DNA of 64,000 nt from the NCBI GenBank assembly GCA_045599005.1, contig JAZRVF010000014.1:1-64000 (forward strand). The letters run 5' to 3'. The notes under the pieces were generated by a model. That model was not told where the DNA came from and made no database searches. It saw only the letters and a program-made list of their open reading frames with translations. Origin of the DNA: Treponema_I sp045599005. GTDB lineage: Bacteria; Spirochaetota; Spirochaetia; Treponematales; Treponemataceae. This document shows, one piece after another, positions 7,630 through 17,348 of the stretch (the first letter of the stretch is position 1; every line of letters starts with the position of its first letter). The translations under genes and the position numbers were made by a program.

Positions 7630-9783
7630 TTATTTGTTGGACAGACACTTGATTGTGATCATACTTACGTCGTCTTCAAGTTCCCGGGATGTGAAGTCAA
7701 CAAGTTCGTTGTAAAGGAACTCAGACATCTTGCTCGCAGGGAAAGAAATGTTCTCAAGAATTGAACGCTGTACACGGTCACGTCCGAAGTCTTCACCGCG
7801 GATTGATTTTGCATTGAGCAGACCGTCGGTTGTAGCAAGAACAATGTCACCAGGATTCAGCTTGATTTTCTTGACGTGAACAAGTTTCTCAATATTCTTT
7901 ACGAATCCCAGGACACGGCCTTCACCCTGGATCTCAATTACGTTGTTGTATGCCTGATTGTACATGAACAGTGCAGGAATACCGCAGTTGATGTAGTAAA
8001 GCGTGTTGTCAGAAAAGTCAATCAGCATGAACACTGCGGCAAGGAATGTACCTTTCGGCAGATTGTTTCGGATAAAAGCGTTTGTCTTCTGGACCAGCTG
8101 TTTGAAGTCATGGGTCTCCGCAAGGAATGTGCGCACAACAGACTTAAGAATGACGGTAGACATACTGGCGTTGATTCCCTTGCCGCTGATATCACCCAGA
8201 ACCACGATATGACGTTCGTCAGTCAGACGGATAAAGTCGTAATACTCACCACCAAGGTTGTGGGCTGCCATGGAGATATAACCCACGTCAACTTTCGGGC
8301 TTCTGATAAAGTCCATGTTCTCCTGGATTGACTGGATGATCTGACCAGACATCTGGATCTCACGGTTAACAGTACCGACAACTGATTCGTTTGCAATGTT
8401 CCGCAGGTAATAACCGATAACGAAGAAGTGTGAATACAGACGGTTGAAAACTGTGTAATCGTAGTCTGTATAAGCATTTCCCAGGCGTTTTTCACCGAGA
8501 AGGATCGCACCGAAAACGTGACGGCCTTCATGAAGAAGAATCAGAACCTCAGTCTGGGTTGAATCAAAAAGTTTTGTCAGCTCATCACGGGCTATTGCCA
8601 GACGGTGACGTGTCTCTGCATGGCTTCTGAAAATAACATCGCGTTTGTCATTCAGGGCTGCATCAAAAATCGGACTGTTCGCCGGAATTGTGATTGCTCT
8701 CTGGCGGGAACTGTACAGAGTCTCAAGGTTACCCTCTTTTTCCTCAACCAGAATCTCCAGAACTTCGGTACGGACATTGTCTTTGAAAATTCTCAGGATC
8801 TTCTCATTAAGCACTTCCATTTCCTCGTTGTAGTCGAGGCCGGCCAGCTGTTTCTCAAAGTTGGCAGCGTAATAACGTGTGCTTGCATTGCGGCGGCGTG
8901 CGTTCAAAGCCTTGGCAATATAATGTGACGCTGTATAAAGTCCGACAGTGATCACGGAGAAAATCACCACAAAAAGACCGAGATTTGCTCTGCGGAGAGG
9001 CTGCATCAGGGCAAAGATCACACCGGCGATGACACTGATCAGAAGATAGTTCACAACCAGGTCAATAAAGCGTTCAACAACAACTTTCGCATCAATACGG
9101 TCTTCCTGGATCACAATCTGATAGGCAAGGAAAACAAGAAGAGCCATCGCAAGCGGATAAAGGGAACCGAAAGCCTTGTTATAGTGGACTGCCTGCTCTG
9201 TCATAAGATACATAAGTCCCCAGCAGCCAAGCACGCTCACCATGAAGAGAATCATCTTCTGGCGGTTAAGTTTGTTTTTCATTGCCTGGAAACGCAGGAA
9301 CAGGGAAAGCACACTGAAAGCAGGAAGAACCAGCATATAACCGATCTGAAGCAGACTGAACCATGAGAGAGCACCGCCTTCTGCTACCGGATCAAAAGAA
9401 TACTGGATTCCATCAACTACAGACACAGTGAGTCTGGAGACTTTTCCGAACACTCCATAAGCTGCGAAAATAATCAGCAGAATATTGAGGACATTGAAGA
9501 AACCGTTTTTCTTTGATGCAGGGAAATTCATCAGATATGTGCAGAACATTGAGGAAAAAACCAGAGTCAGGAAAAACATCAGTTTTGATGTGAGTGTTCC
9601 GAACTGAATGTTTCCGTACTGGCACACAAGAAGAGAAAGAGCATCCGAAAGCGCGATGATCGCAAGTACAAGAATACAGTTTACAACTGAACGGAAACGC
9701 AGTGTATCATTGCGGATATCCGCAACAGAAGAGAACCACAGAAGAACCGGAACAAGAATCGCATTGAGAATAATATAAACCAT
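7630..9783 (-). CDS. Membrane SpoIIE/RsbU-type PP2C phosphatase with N-terminal multi-TM and GAF-like region
   Basis: The first 290 or so residues hold about seven to eight hydrophobic segments, starting MVYIILNAILVPVLLWF. A GAF-like or coiled segment follows (about 310-465), then a C-terminal PP2C/SpoIIE phosphatase. Phosphatase signatures are GGEYYDFIRL, IVVLGDISGKGINAS and the terminal DDVSMITIKCL, with the acidic metal-binding residues. It most probably dephosphorylates the STAS protein encoded 66 bases downstream in response to a signal sensed by the membrane part. It follows the upstream phosphatase gene after four bases. Length is 717. Confidence 0.9.
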   Translation of the reverse strand: MVYIILNAILVPVLLWFSSVADIRNDTLRFRSVVNCILVLAIIALSDALSLLVCQYGNIQFGTLTSKLMFFLTLVFSSMFCTYLMNFPASKKNGFFNVLNILLIIFAAYGVFGKVSRLTVSVVDGIQYSFDPVAEGGALSWFSLLQIGYMLVLPAFSVLSLFLRFQAMKNKLNRQKMILFMVSVLGCWGLMYLMTEQAVHYNKAFGSLYPLAMALLVFLAYQIVIQEDRIDAKVVVERFIDLVVNYLLISVIAGVIFALMQPLRRANLGLFVVIFSVITVGLYTASHYIAKALNARRRNASTRYYAANFEKQLAGLDYNEEMEVLNEKILRIFKDNVRTEVLEILVEEKEGNLETLYSSRQRAITIPANSPIFDAALNDKRDVIFRSHAETRHRLAIARDELTKLFDSTQTEVLILLHEGRHVFGAILLGEKRLGNAYTDYDYTVFNRLYSHFFVIGYYLRNIANESVVGTVNREIQMSGQIIQSIQENMDFIRSPKVDVGYISMAAHNLGGEYYDFIRLTDERHIVVLGDISGKGINASMSTVILKSVVRTFLAETHDFKQLVQKTNAFIRNNLPKGTFLAAVFMLIDFSDNTLYYINCGIPALFMYNQAYNNVIEIQGEGRVLGFVKNIEKLVHVKKIKLNPGDIVLATTDGLLNAKSIRGEDFGRDRVQRSILENISFPASKMSEFLYNELVDFTSRELEDDVSMITIKCLSNK

Positions 9784-9787
9784 GTTT

Positions 9788-11170
9788 TTAGCCCTGAACC
9801 TTTACTGCAAGCATTGTCACGTCGTCGCGGAGTTTTTTGTTGCCGTTGTAAGACAGAACCAGATCCGCAATATCGTCGATGATGTGGTGCGCAGATTTGT
9901 ATGCACTGTTTTTGATTGTATTCATGTAAAGCTCAGTATCACCAAGCTCAACTCCGTCATTATCCATTACTTCGGAGACACCGTCAGAAGCCATAAGAAT
10001 CAGGTCATCGCGGAACAGTTTCTGTTCAGCAACCTCAACATCGTCCAGCTCAATAATACCGACAACAGAACAGTTTGATGTAAGCGGCTTGATCTTGTAT
10101 CCGTCAGGAGCACGGGTAACGACAATAGGATCAGACATTGATGCGTTGATGTAGCGGATGTTCATCTTCTGAGTATCAATGATTCCGATGAAAAGAACCG
10201 TGTATTTATCCTGAAGGTGCATTCCCTTGATTGCCCGGTCAACAGCACGGACAACACCGGCAAGGTCTTCCTTGTTCTCAATGATTTTTACGGTGTTGAT
10301 CACCAGACCCATAACCAGTGCGGCCGCAAGACCTTTACCGGAAACGTCTCCAAGCATGACCATTGTCTTGTGCTCGTCCATGGGAATTACAGTGTAATAG
10401 TCACCGGAAACGTTAACCAGCGGGCGGAAGTAAGCGGCAATATCAAGTTTCGCAATGTCCGGCATGGTCTGCGGCAGGAAAGAGCGCTGTGTTGCGGCCA
10501 GCTGATCCCATTCCGCGGAAAGGGCACTGATTTCACTGAGTTCTGCAATCTTTTTATGACGGCGTTCAAAACGGCCGAACTCCTCGACAAGACTGCTGTA
10601 GACCATGTTGTCAAAAAGGTGTGTGTAGCGGCAGAAAACGTAAAGATGTTTCTGCTCCGCAACCAGGAAGAATCCGCGGGACTCACGCAGATCCGAGACG
10701 GCACCGAACTGGTCACCCAGGAAGTAAACTCCGTCAGGCCAGTTTTTGGTATAGTTCATCTCAAGTTTTTCTGTTGTATTGTCATCGGAAGCGATACGGT
10801 CGGGACTGTTGTAGATAACATAATTGTTGCTTCGGTCAACGTAAAGAACAGAACAGTCACCTTTGTCTTCCAGAACAGACTGGATGGCAGCGATAAAATC
10901 ATCAACCGTGTAGGCAAAACGCATTTTTTCCAAGAACTCAGAAAGAATCCCCGTTTCATGGGCATGAAGCATCCTGTCTTCCAGACGGTCAACAGACACG
11001 TCGGAAACTTTTACGTTCAGAAACAGCAGTGTTCCGAAAGTAATTGCCGAAACAACAGCTGCAAAGAAAAATGATGCGTCAGACACCAAAAAAACAGAAA
11101 GGATGATAAAACAGATACCGGCAGTAATACTGCTCGCAGTCAAAATCACTCTTCGTCGCGTTTTAAACAT
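9788..11170 (-). CDS. SpoIIE/RsbU-type PP2C phosphatase with two TM helices and GAF-like sensor
   Basis: Two hydrophobic segments near residues 10-50 are followed by a GAF-like region (about 65-200) and a linker helix with ERRHKKIAELSEIS. A PP2C/SpoIIE domain starts around 240: VSGDYYTVIPMDE, MVMLGDVSGKGLAAAL and the closing LRDDVTMLAVK. It differs from its neighbour in the sensor part, so the two phosphatases may feed separate signals into one STAS protein. A GAGGAAATTC site precedes the ATG. It is the first gene of the minus-strand run 11170-6356 and is divergent from the ABC exporter genes. Confidence 0.9.
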   Translation of the reverse strand: MFKTRRRVILTASSITAGICFIILSVFLVSDASFFFAAVVSAITFGTLLFLNVKVSDVSVDRLEDRMLHAHETGILSEFLEKMRFAYTVDDFIAAIQSVLEDKGDCSVLYVDRSNNYVIYNSPDRIASDDNTTEKLEMNYTKNWPDGVYFLGDQFGAVSDLRESRGFFLVAEQKHLYVFCRYTHLFDNMVYSSLVEEFGRFERRHKKIAELSEISALSAEWDQLAATQRSFLPQTMPDIAKLDIAAYFRPLVNVSGDYYTVIPMDEHKTMVMLGDVSGKGLAAALVMGLVINTVKIIENKEDLAGVVRAVDRAIKGMHLQDKYTVLFIGIIDTQKMNIRYINASMSDPIVVTRAPDGYKIKPLTSNCSVVGIIELDDVEVAEQKLFRDDLILMASDGVSEVMDNDGVELGDTELYMNTIKNSAYKSAHHIIDDIADLVLSYNGNKKLRDDVTMLAVKVQG

Positions 11171-11392
11171 GAATTTCCTCGATTATATGATTTTCCAGTA
11201 TACCACATTCTCGGCACGTTCTGAAGAAATATTTAGCGCTTCACGCAGAAGGAAGCAACAAATCCTCTCCGTTCCTGCCCGCACTCCACGAATTCCAACG
11301 ACTATATTGTATATTTATTGTACATTTTTCCCAGTCTTTATAGGGAAAACCCCTCGTTGATTTTTTCCGGTATTTAAGATACAAACGGATTT
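11171..11392. promoter_or_regulatory. Divergent intergenic region between phosphatase and exporter operons
   Basis: This 222-base region must hold two promoters. On the minus strand TATACT and TATAAT lie about 30 and 11 bases before the phosphatase ATG. On the plus strand TAAGAT lies 12 bases before the exporter ATG. The -35 boxes are weak and no clear operator was found. Confidence 0.35.
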
Positions 11393-12124
11393 ATGTTTGA
11401 TATTAAGAATGTTACAAAAAGCTACGGATCTTCATCCGTCAAAGCTGTGGATTCACTGAACCTGACCGTTTCCGACGGTGAGATTTTCGGCTTTCTGGGC
11501 CCCAACGGCGCCGGCAAGACAACAACAATCAAAATGCTCACCGGCATTCTGCGTCCTTCCGAAGGAACAATCAGTGTTGACGGAATCAACATTGCAGACG
11601 ATCCCATTGCTGCAAAGCGCCGCATCTCTTTCGTGCCGGACACACCGGAAACATTCTCGCGCCTCAAAGCCGGTGAATACCTGAACTTTATTGCTGACGT
11701 TTACAACATTTCCACCCAGGACAGACAGGAACGCATTGAGAAATACGCATCCATGTTTGACATACTCCCGGTTCTGGGCAACAAGATCGCTTCCTTCTCA
11801 CACGGTATGAAGCAGAAACTGTTCCTTACCGCCAGCCTTGTAACAGATCCCCAGAACTGGATTCTTGACGAGCCCATGGTCGGTCTTGATCCTGAGTCAG
11901 CCTTCAAACTGAAAGAAATCATGCGTGCACAGGCTGCCCAGGGAAAAACAGTCTTCTTCTCCACCCACGTAATGGAAGTTGCGGAAAAACTCTGCGACAA
12001 AGTGGGAATCATCAAAAAAGGAAGCCTGGTTTTCTGCGGTTCAATGGATGAGCTTCTTGAAACCCACGGAAAGGGCAGAAGTCTTGAAGAAGTGTTCCTT
12101 GAACTTACAGGAGCCCTGCAATGA
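11393..12124 (+). CDS. ABC transporter ATP-binding protein (ABC-2 exporter type)
   Basis: This 243-residue ATPase should energise the permease encoded next. Walker A is GPNGAGKTT (36-44), the signature is the degenerate SHGMKQKLFLTA and Walker B is WILDEPMVGLDP, with the switch His in VFFSTHVMEVAE. The form is that of DrrA/YadG/NatA-type exporters. No strong ribosome-binding site is visible before the ATG at 11393. Its stop overlaps the permease start by ATGA. The substrate is not predictable; this class includes drug, lipid, sodium and peptide exporters. Confidence 0.93.
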   Translation: MFDIKNVTKSYGSSSVKAVDSLNLTVSDGEIFGFLGPNGAGKTTTIKMLTGILRPSEGTISVDGINIADDPIAAKRRISFVPDTPETFSRLKAGEYLNFIADVYNISTQDRQERIEKYASMFDILPVLGNKIASFSHGMKQKLFLTASLVTDPQNWILDEPMVGLDPESAFKLKEIMRAQAAQGKTVFFSTHVMEVAEKLCDKVGIIKKGSLVFCGSMDELLETHGKGRSLEEVFLELTGALQ

Positions 12125-13893
12125 ACAGTCCCTTTCCTTTGAAAATGACTTTCAGACTTGCCTGGGTTTTTCTTCGGCAGACATTGATTCCTTCCTCTCT
12201 GACCGGGAATTCCAAAAAGGGCGTCTCAAAAAAATCGATTATAGCCTACGCTCTGGCAATGCTTTACGTTGTAGGAGTTTTCGGCTTCATGTTCGTAAGT
12301 ACCATGGTCATTCTGTACGGAACCCTTAAAGGAAACGGATTGCAGTCACTCCTGATCATGCTCATCGGTTTTGCGGCATTTTTCTCCACTTTCTTCTTCG
12401 GTTTCATGAGTGCGGCATCCTCTTATGTCACAGGCGAAGGCGAGGAATTCATGCATTCACTGCCTCTTAAGCCGGCACAGTTTTTTACTGCCAAATTCCT
12501 CAGTGTCTACGCAACTGAAGTAATTCTTTCAGCAGGAATCATTCTGATAGGCGGCTGCATTTTCGGTGCCTATGAAGGTCTTCTTACAAATCCGATTTTT
12601 TACCTTCTCCTGATTGCAGGAGCTCTTGCAATGCCGGCTCTCAGCCTCGGATTCTGCTACATTCTTCTTGTAGTGCTGCTGAACATTTTCCGCCGCCTTA
12701 AAAACAAGAACCTTCTCATGACCATAGCCACCCTTTTAATGGTAGCTTTTCTGATGGTTTTCAATGTTTTCTATCAGAAGATGATGAATTCAGTCTCCCA
12801 GCAGATGCTTCTGATTGAGACACTTACAAACGGCGCATCATCCGGACTGATCTCCACACTGTTTTTCCCGATGAAACTGCTTTATTCAGGCGTCACTGCT
12901 CTCGGAAACAACAACGGGATGGCATTCCTTTCCGCGCTGGGACTTATCGCTGTCTTCCCACTGATTGTTCTCGTTTTAATCCCTCTGCTTTCTCCGCTTT
13001 ACATGCGCTCTGCAATCGGATTCAACGAAGTGACCGCAAAAAAACTCAAGACAGAAGAATCAAAGGCTTACATCCTTCAGGATCTTAAAAGATCAAGTCT
13101 TTTCCAGACACTGCTGATACGTGACATAAAAGCCATACTCAGGGAACCGTCCTGGTTTGTGAACGGACCATTCATGATCCTGCTTCTTCCGGTTCTTATG
13201 ATTGTAAGCGTTGGCGTAAGTCTTTCATCAACGCTTCCTGACAGTTCAGCTATTTTCAGCAACCTGCCGGCAATCGGTCTGACTGTAAACGCCTACATGG
13301 CAGAGAATGGAACCTATGTGTCATGCATTGTGGCATTTGCTCTGGCACTTTTCTCAGTCTTCGCAGGAACCTGCACAAACACTGCATCAACAGCATTTTC
13401 CCGGGAAGGAAAAGGTCTTTCAAACCTGATCGCGCTGCCCATTCCCGCAGAAGTGATCTTCAAGGCAAAACTTTTCCATGCCTTTCTTTATCCTCTGCTT
13501 TCCATCCTGCTTACAGACCTTCTGCTTGTGACCGCGATGATTGTCACAGGAATCAGACTTTCCGCCGCAGACGCATTTACCGTGTTCGGGCTTTCAGCAT
13601 GGCTCTGTCTTTCAGTGTCCTACTTCATCAACCTGATTGAATTCCAGATTGACCTTTCACATCCGAAACTGGACTGGGAAAGCCCGACCGCGGCATTCAA
13701 GAACAATACAAACTCAATCATTACGATTCTTATTGTAATGGGAATTGTCGGAGGAATCGCAGCAGGGCTGGCATTTCTGCCCAAAACCCCGCTGTTTCCT
13801 GCCCTGTTCGGAACAGTGTTCGCTGTTATTTCTATTATCTGGCACCGACACTTTATGCGTCAGAGTCAGAAGAAACTGAATCAGTTAATCTGA
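12121..13893 (+). CDS. ABC-2 type exporter permease, large
   Basis: This 590-residue protein has about 11-12 hydrophobic segments (for example 41-65, 75-100 and 125-175) separated by short loops. It carries the segment YVTGEGEEFMHSLPLKPAQF, typical of large ABC-2 permeases in Firmicutes and spirochaetes. It forms an exporter with the preceding ATPase, with which it overlaps by four bases. The last 41 bases also encode the end of the chemoreceptor on the opposite strand. Confidence 0.85.
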   Translation: MNSPFPLKMTFRLAWVFLRQTLIPSSLTGNSKKGVSKKSIIAYALAMLYVVGVFGFMFVSTMVILYGTLKGNGLQSLLIMLIGFAAFFSTFFFGFMSAASSYVTGEGEEFMHSLPLKPAQFFTAKFLSVYATEVILSAGIILIGGCIFGAYEGLLTNPIFYLLLIAGALAMPALSLGFCYILLVVLLNIFRRLKNKNLLMTIATLLMVAFLMVFNVFYQKMMNSVSQQMLLIETLTNGASSGLISTLFFPMKLLYSGVTALGNNNGMAFLSALGLIAVFPLIVLVLIPLLSPLYMRSAIGFNEVTAKKLKTEESKAYILQDLKRSSLFQTLLIRDIKAILREPSWFVNGPFMILLLPVLMIVSVGVSLSSTLPDSSAIFSNLPAIGLTVNAYMAENGTYVSCIVAFALALFSVFAGTCTNTASTAFSREGKGLSNLIALPIPAEVIFKAKLFHAFLYPLLSILLTDLLLVTAMIVTGIRLSAADAFTVFGLSAWLCLSVSYFINLIEFQIDLSHPKLDWESPTAAFKNNTNSIITILIVMGIVGGIAAGLAFLPKTPLFPALFGTVFAVISIIWHRHFMRQSQKKLNQLI

Positions 13894-15718
13894 AAAAACT
13901 GATTGCATCAAGCAGATTCTGAGACTGGTCAGAAAGAGCCTCTGCCATTGCGGCAAGCTCTTCTGAAACGGAAGCATTCTCCTGAACCGCCTGGTTCAGT
14001 TCTGCAACAGTGCTTTTGATTGTACGGGCGCCTGCATCCTGACTCAGGTTTGCCTGTGCAATCTGATCGATCAGTTCCTGGGTTCTGTCGACTTCTTCCA
14101 CAATTGAATTCAAAGCTTCAAGAGCTTCATCCGCTTTTTTTACCGTACTTATGGACATTGTTCCGATTTCCGACGCACTCCTGCTTGAGTTCTCAGCAAG
14201 ACGGCGGACTTCACCGGCAACAACAGCAAAACCTTTACCCATCTCACCGACACGAGCCGCCTCAATCGCAGCGTTAAGAGCCAGAAGGTTTGTGTTGGAA
14301 GCGATTTTTTCAATCACGGTGATACGCTTTGCAATCTCTTTCATTGAATTGACAGTCTCAGAGATTGTCTCGCCACCGTTTTTCGTATCCTCAGCCGTTC
14401 TTCGTGCAAGCACTTCTGTCTCGCTGGCATTTCGGCTTGCTTCCGCAACAGCTTCCGCCATGTCCGTGATTGCTTCCGAAATGGATTCCGTTGCGGCGGC
14501 CTGCTCAGAGGTCCGGCTTGAAAGATCCGTACTGGAATAGCTGATCTGTTCCGCATTGTTCGCCAGATCACTGATATTTGTCTGGACACTCTCAATGACG
14601 TCCCGCAGTTTCTCTAGCAGAATCTGGGATGCTCGTACAATTTCTCCGATCTCGTCCTTCCGGTGCACAGAATCAAGTTTTTTCTGCAGTTTTTCAGGAA
14701 CAGACAGCTGACCTTCCGACATGTTGACAAGGACTTCTCTTGCGGTCTCAACGGGTCTGCATATTCTGCGGGCATACCAGAATGTTACGCCAACACTGAG
14801 TTCAAGAATGATGAACAGGACAACAATTCCGAAAATTACAATAAATCTGATTTTGCCCAGGGCATCACTTTCCGACACTTCACGGAAAAGGAACCAGTTC
14901 AATCCAGGAATCTGGGTAGATGCAATAATCATGTTTACATCATCTTCATCATCATGATACTTGCTTATACGGGTTGTTCCGCTGAAAGCAGCATCGTAGA
15001 TCCCGATCATATCTGCTGTGTATTCCCCGTTCTGGGCTTCAACATAAAGATTTTCCCCATTGACAATGTTCTCAAAATCCTTGTCAATCACAGTCAGCCC
15101 GTTTCTGTCCACTGCCCAGCAGTATGTACCGTCCTCTTCATTAAGACTGCTCAGTTCTGAACTCAGGTAAGTACCGTCCACAACCGAGTAAAGCACTCCA
15201 TAAAGTTTTCCGTTCAGATCGTATGCAGGCTGTGAATAAATCTGGACCCAGGCATTATCCGACTTTGCATTCATCGGCTCTGTCACATATTTTTCGCCAT
15301 TGAGCCCTGAAAGATAATATTCCCTCTGTGAGACATCAGAAGAAGAGCCGTTTGTCATGTAAGAATGGCCTTCCAGATCTGCAATTCCGTACCGGAGCAC
15401 GCCGTATTGGGAGGCAGCTTTTGCATCGTCAATGAGAGAGACTGCTTTTTCAGGTACGGACAGATCCGGGTCAAGAAGTTCCTCAGTTCGGGAAACCGTA
15501 TCCAGGATGCGTCTCTCAGACTCCACTCTTACAGAAAGAAACTTTGCCATGTCTTCAACTGTCTGAGTCAAGGTTTTCTCAACCTGTTCCCGGATCGCAT
15601 TAGAACTGTTCACTGTTGAAATAATCAGCTGGACCGCACTTGAAATAAGTACAATAAGTGCAATTACAATTGTCATTCCTGTGGAAAGACTTTTACTCAA
15701 CTGCTGGCGACTTTTCAT
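13853..15718 (-). CDS. Methyl-accepting chemotaxis protein with periplasmic Cache domain
   Basis: A first TM (about 14-36) and a second around 290-315 bracket a periplasmic region of about 250 residues that looks like a double Cache sensor (REYYLSGLNGEKYVTEPM, WVQIYSQPAYD). HAMP follows, then a coiled-coil signalling domain with the conserved tip ASNTNLLALNAAIEAARVGE and VVAGEVRRLAENSS. Cache chemoreceptors bind small molecules such as amino acids or organic acids. GAGGGA lies nine bases upstream of the ATG. Length is 621. There is no CheR-binding pentapeptide at the C-terminus. Confidence 0.95.
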   Translation of the reverse strand: MKSRQQLSKSLSTGMTIVIALIVLISSAVQLIISTVNSSNAIREQVEKTLTQTVEDMAKFLSVRVESERRILDTVSRTEELLDPDLSVPEKAVSLIDDAKAASQYGVLRYGIADLEGHSYMTNGSSSDVSQREYYLSGLNGEKYVTEPMNAKSDNAWVQIYSQPAYDLNGKLYGVLYSVVDGTYLSSELSSLNEEDGTYCWAVDRNGLTVIDKDFENIVNGENLYVEAQNGEYTADMIGIYDAAFSGTTRISKYHDDEDDVNMIIASTQIPGLNWFLFREVSESDALGKIRFIVIFGIVVLFIILELSVGVTFWYARRICRPVETAREVLVNMSEGQLSVPEKLQKKLDSVHRKDEIGEIVRASQILLEKLRDVIESVQTNISDLANNAEQISYSSTDLSSRTSEQAAATESISEAITDMAEAVAEASRNASETEVLARRTAEDTKNGGETISETVNSMKEIAKRITVIEKIASNTNLLALNAAIEAARVGEMGKGFAVVAGEVRRLAENSSRSASEIGTMSISTVKKADEALEALNSIVEEVDRTQELIDQIAQANLSQDAGARTIKSTVAELNQAVQENASVSEELAAMAEALSDQSQNLLDAISFFRLTDSVSSDSDA

Positions 15719-15833
15719 TTTATTCCCTCATTACTTCCTTGATATAAAGGAAATTATATCATTGGAAATTATTGAAAATAAATGACAACATTACTGAAAA
15801 TCTTAATTTATTATTGCGACCACAATTTTCTTT

Positions 15834-16973
15834 TCAGACAGGAGGAAGACCTTCCACATTTTTCAGACTGCGTTCAATCTTCCGGCTTTTTGAACCTGCA
15901 TCCTCTATTTCTTTTGTGGCTGCCTCAAGCCGCGCCTTTGTCTTTGCAAGAGCCTCACCGAAAACACTGAACTCGTTACGTACATTGTTCAGAAGTGCCC
16001 ACACTTCGGAAGTCCGTCTTTCCACGGCAAGAGTACGGAATCCCATCTGGAGGCTGTTAAGGAAAGCTGCCACTGTGGAAGGCCCTGTGATACACACTTT
16101 ATAATCCCGCTGGATTGCCTCAAAAAGACCGGGGATTCTTAACACTTCCGCATAAAGCCCCTCAAAAGGCAGGAACATCACTGCAAAATCAGTTGTATAT
16201 GGCGGTTCTATATACTTTTCCCGTATGTCTTTTGCAAAAACCCGGATTTTTCGTTCCAGAAGTTTCGCATAATCAGCGGCAGCAGTTCTGTCACCGGAAT
16301 TATTCGCTTCAATCATGCGGATGTAATCCTGAGTGGGAAACTTCGCATCAAGCGGCAGCCAGATTGATTCATTCTCCTTGGATCGTGAAGGAAGGCGCAC
16401 CGCAAACTCAACAAAATCCCTGCTTCCAGGCCTTGTCTTCACATTGACCGCATATTGGTCAGCCGTCAGAACCTGTTCAAGAATTGCCGCCAGCTGATAT
16501 TCACCAAGAACACCTTTTGTCTTAACATTGGAAAGCACATTCTTCAGTCCGCCTACATCCGAAGCAAGACTTCTCATCTCTCCAAGCCCAATCTGGACTT
16601 TTGCAAGCTGTTCACTAACCTCGCGAAAAGACTGACCCAGCCGCGTCTCAAGAGTCTGATGCAGGTTGTCATCTACAGTGCGGCGCATTTTTTCCATCTG
16701 CGCTTCGTTCTGTCTCTGAATATCTCCCAGCTTTGTCTCCACACTTTTCCTTATCATTTCCTGCTGACTGTTGAACACCTGGGAAAACATGCCGAAAGTG
16801 TGGTTAATCTCTGTCCGTTGTTCCGAAAGTTCCTTGTGTATGATTCCGAGTATTTTTTCTGTATACACAGAAGACTCAGTCCGCGAATTCCTTGAACAGA
16901 GAATGATCAGCAATAAAAGATTTACAAGAAGAATAAAAATGACCGCGAGTGATAAAACCAAAGACAGATCCAT
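15834..16973 (-). CDS. rmuC: DNA recombination protein RmuC
   Basis: RmuC-family proteins have a PD-(D/E)XK-like nuclease fold and limit DNA inversion between short inverted repeats. The chosen start (MDLSLVLSLAV) gives 379 residues with an N-terminal TM (about 5-25), a long coiled coil (about 40-150) and the conserved core VKTKGVLGEYQLAAIL, LDAKFPTQDY and YEP-like TTDFAVMFLPFEGLYAE. An upstream ATG at 17048 is in frame, but GATAAT sits six bases before 16973 and no Shine-Dalgarno is visible, which favours a leaderless start there. It is divergent from the small membrane protein gene at 17073. Confidence 0.92.
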   Translation of the reverse strand: MDLSLVLSLAVIFILLVNLLLLIILCSRNSRTESSVYTEKILGIIHKELSEQRTEINHTFGMFSQVFNSQQEMIRKSVETKLGDIQRQNEAQMEKMRRTVDDNLHQTLETRLGQSFREVSEQLAKVQIGLGEMRSLASDVGGLKNVLSNVKTKGVLGEYQLAAILEQVLTADQYAVNVKTRPGSRDFVEFAVRLPSRSKENESIWLPLDAKFPTQDYIRMIEANNSGDRTAAADYAKLLERKIRVFAKDIREKYIEPPYTTDFAVMFLPFEGLYAEVLRIPGLFEAIQRDYKVCITGPSTVAAFLNSLQMGFRTLAVERRTSEVWALLNNVRNEFSVFGEALAKTKARLEAATKEIEDAGSKSRKIERSLKNVEGLPPV

Positions 16974-16979
16974 GATCAG

Positions 16980-16985
16980 ATTATC
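16980..16985 (-). promoter_or_regulatory. -10 box of rmuC (possible leaderless start)
   Basis: GATAAT on the minus strand ends six bases before the ATG at 16973. No convincing -35 box was seen at 16-18 bases. Confidence 0.35.
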
Positions 16986-17072
16986 GGCACACATCTTCCT
17001 GCAATTGACGGGCAAATCATATTGTGAGAATATGTGTGAGAAATTCATTCAATCTGAAAAACGGAGAAACTT

Positions 17073-17315
17073 ATGGTTGCACTGATTCTTGGTTTTGTTT
17101 TTATTGCTTTTACAGTTTTTGCCTGTCTTCCCCAATTTCTTAACTGGGGTGCAGACGTTATCGCTTTTCTGAAAGGATTTGCCCCTGTTCTTTCTGCTTT
17201 TATCGGAATTGTCTCGATTTTTATCGGTGTAGCAGACATCAAGGACAAAAAAGAAGCACGCAAAGAAGAAGAGGCTTCTCTTGAACAGGAAGCCAAAGCA
17301 AAACAGGCTGAATAA
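17073..17315 (+). CDS. Small two-TM membrane protein of unknown function
   Basis: This 80-residue protein has two hydrophobic stretches (about 2-22 and 32-54) and then a highly charged tail rich in Lys, Glu and Ala. No family was recognised. GGAG lies eight bases before the ATG, and the hydrophobic pattern supports a real gene. It is divergent from rmuC and convergent with the TPR lipoprotein. Confidence 0.6.
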   Translation: MVALILGFVFIAFTVFACLPQFLNWGADVIAFLKGFAPVLSAFIGIVSIFIGVADIKDKKEARKEEEASLEQEAKAKQAE

Positions 17316-17330
17316 ACTCCGGCCTGTTTT
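17300..17330 (+). terminator. Hairpin at the end of the small membrane protein gene
   Basis: AAAACAGGC (17300-17308) and GCCTGTTTT (17322-17330) form a perfect 9-bp stem overlapping the stop codon. The T-run is only four long and interrupted, so terminator strength is uncertain. It could work in both directions. Confidence 0.5.
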
Positions 17331-17348
17331 CGATTTCTGTAAGCCCGC

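Noticed and set aside
10217..11074. 285-codon plus-strand frame
   Set aside because: It is antisense to the phosphatase gene, whose domain signatures are clear.
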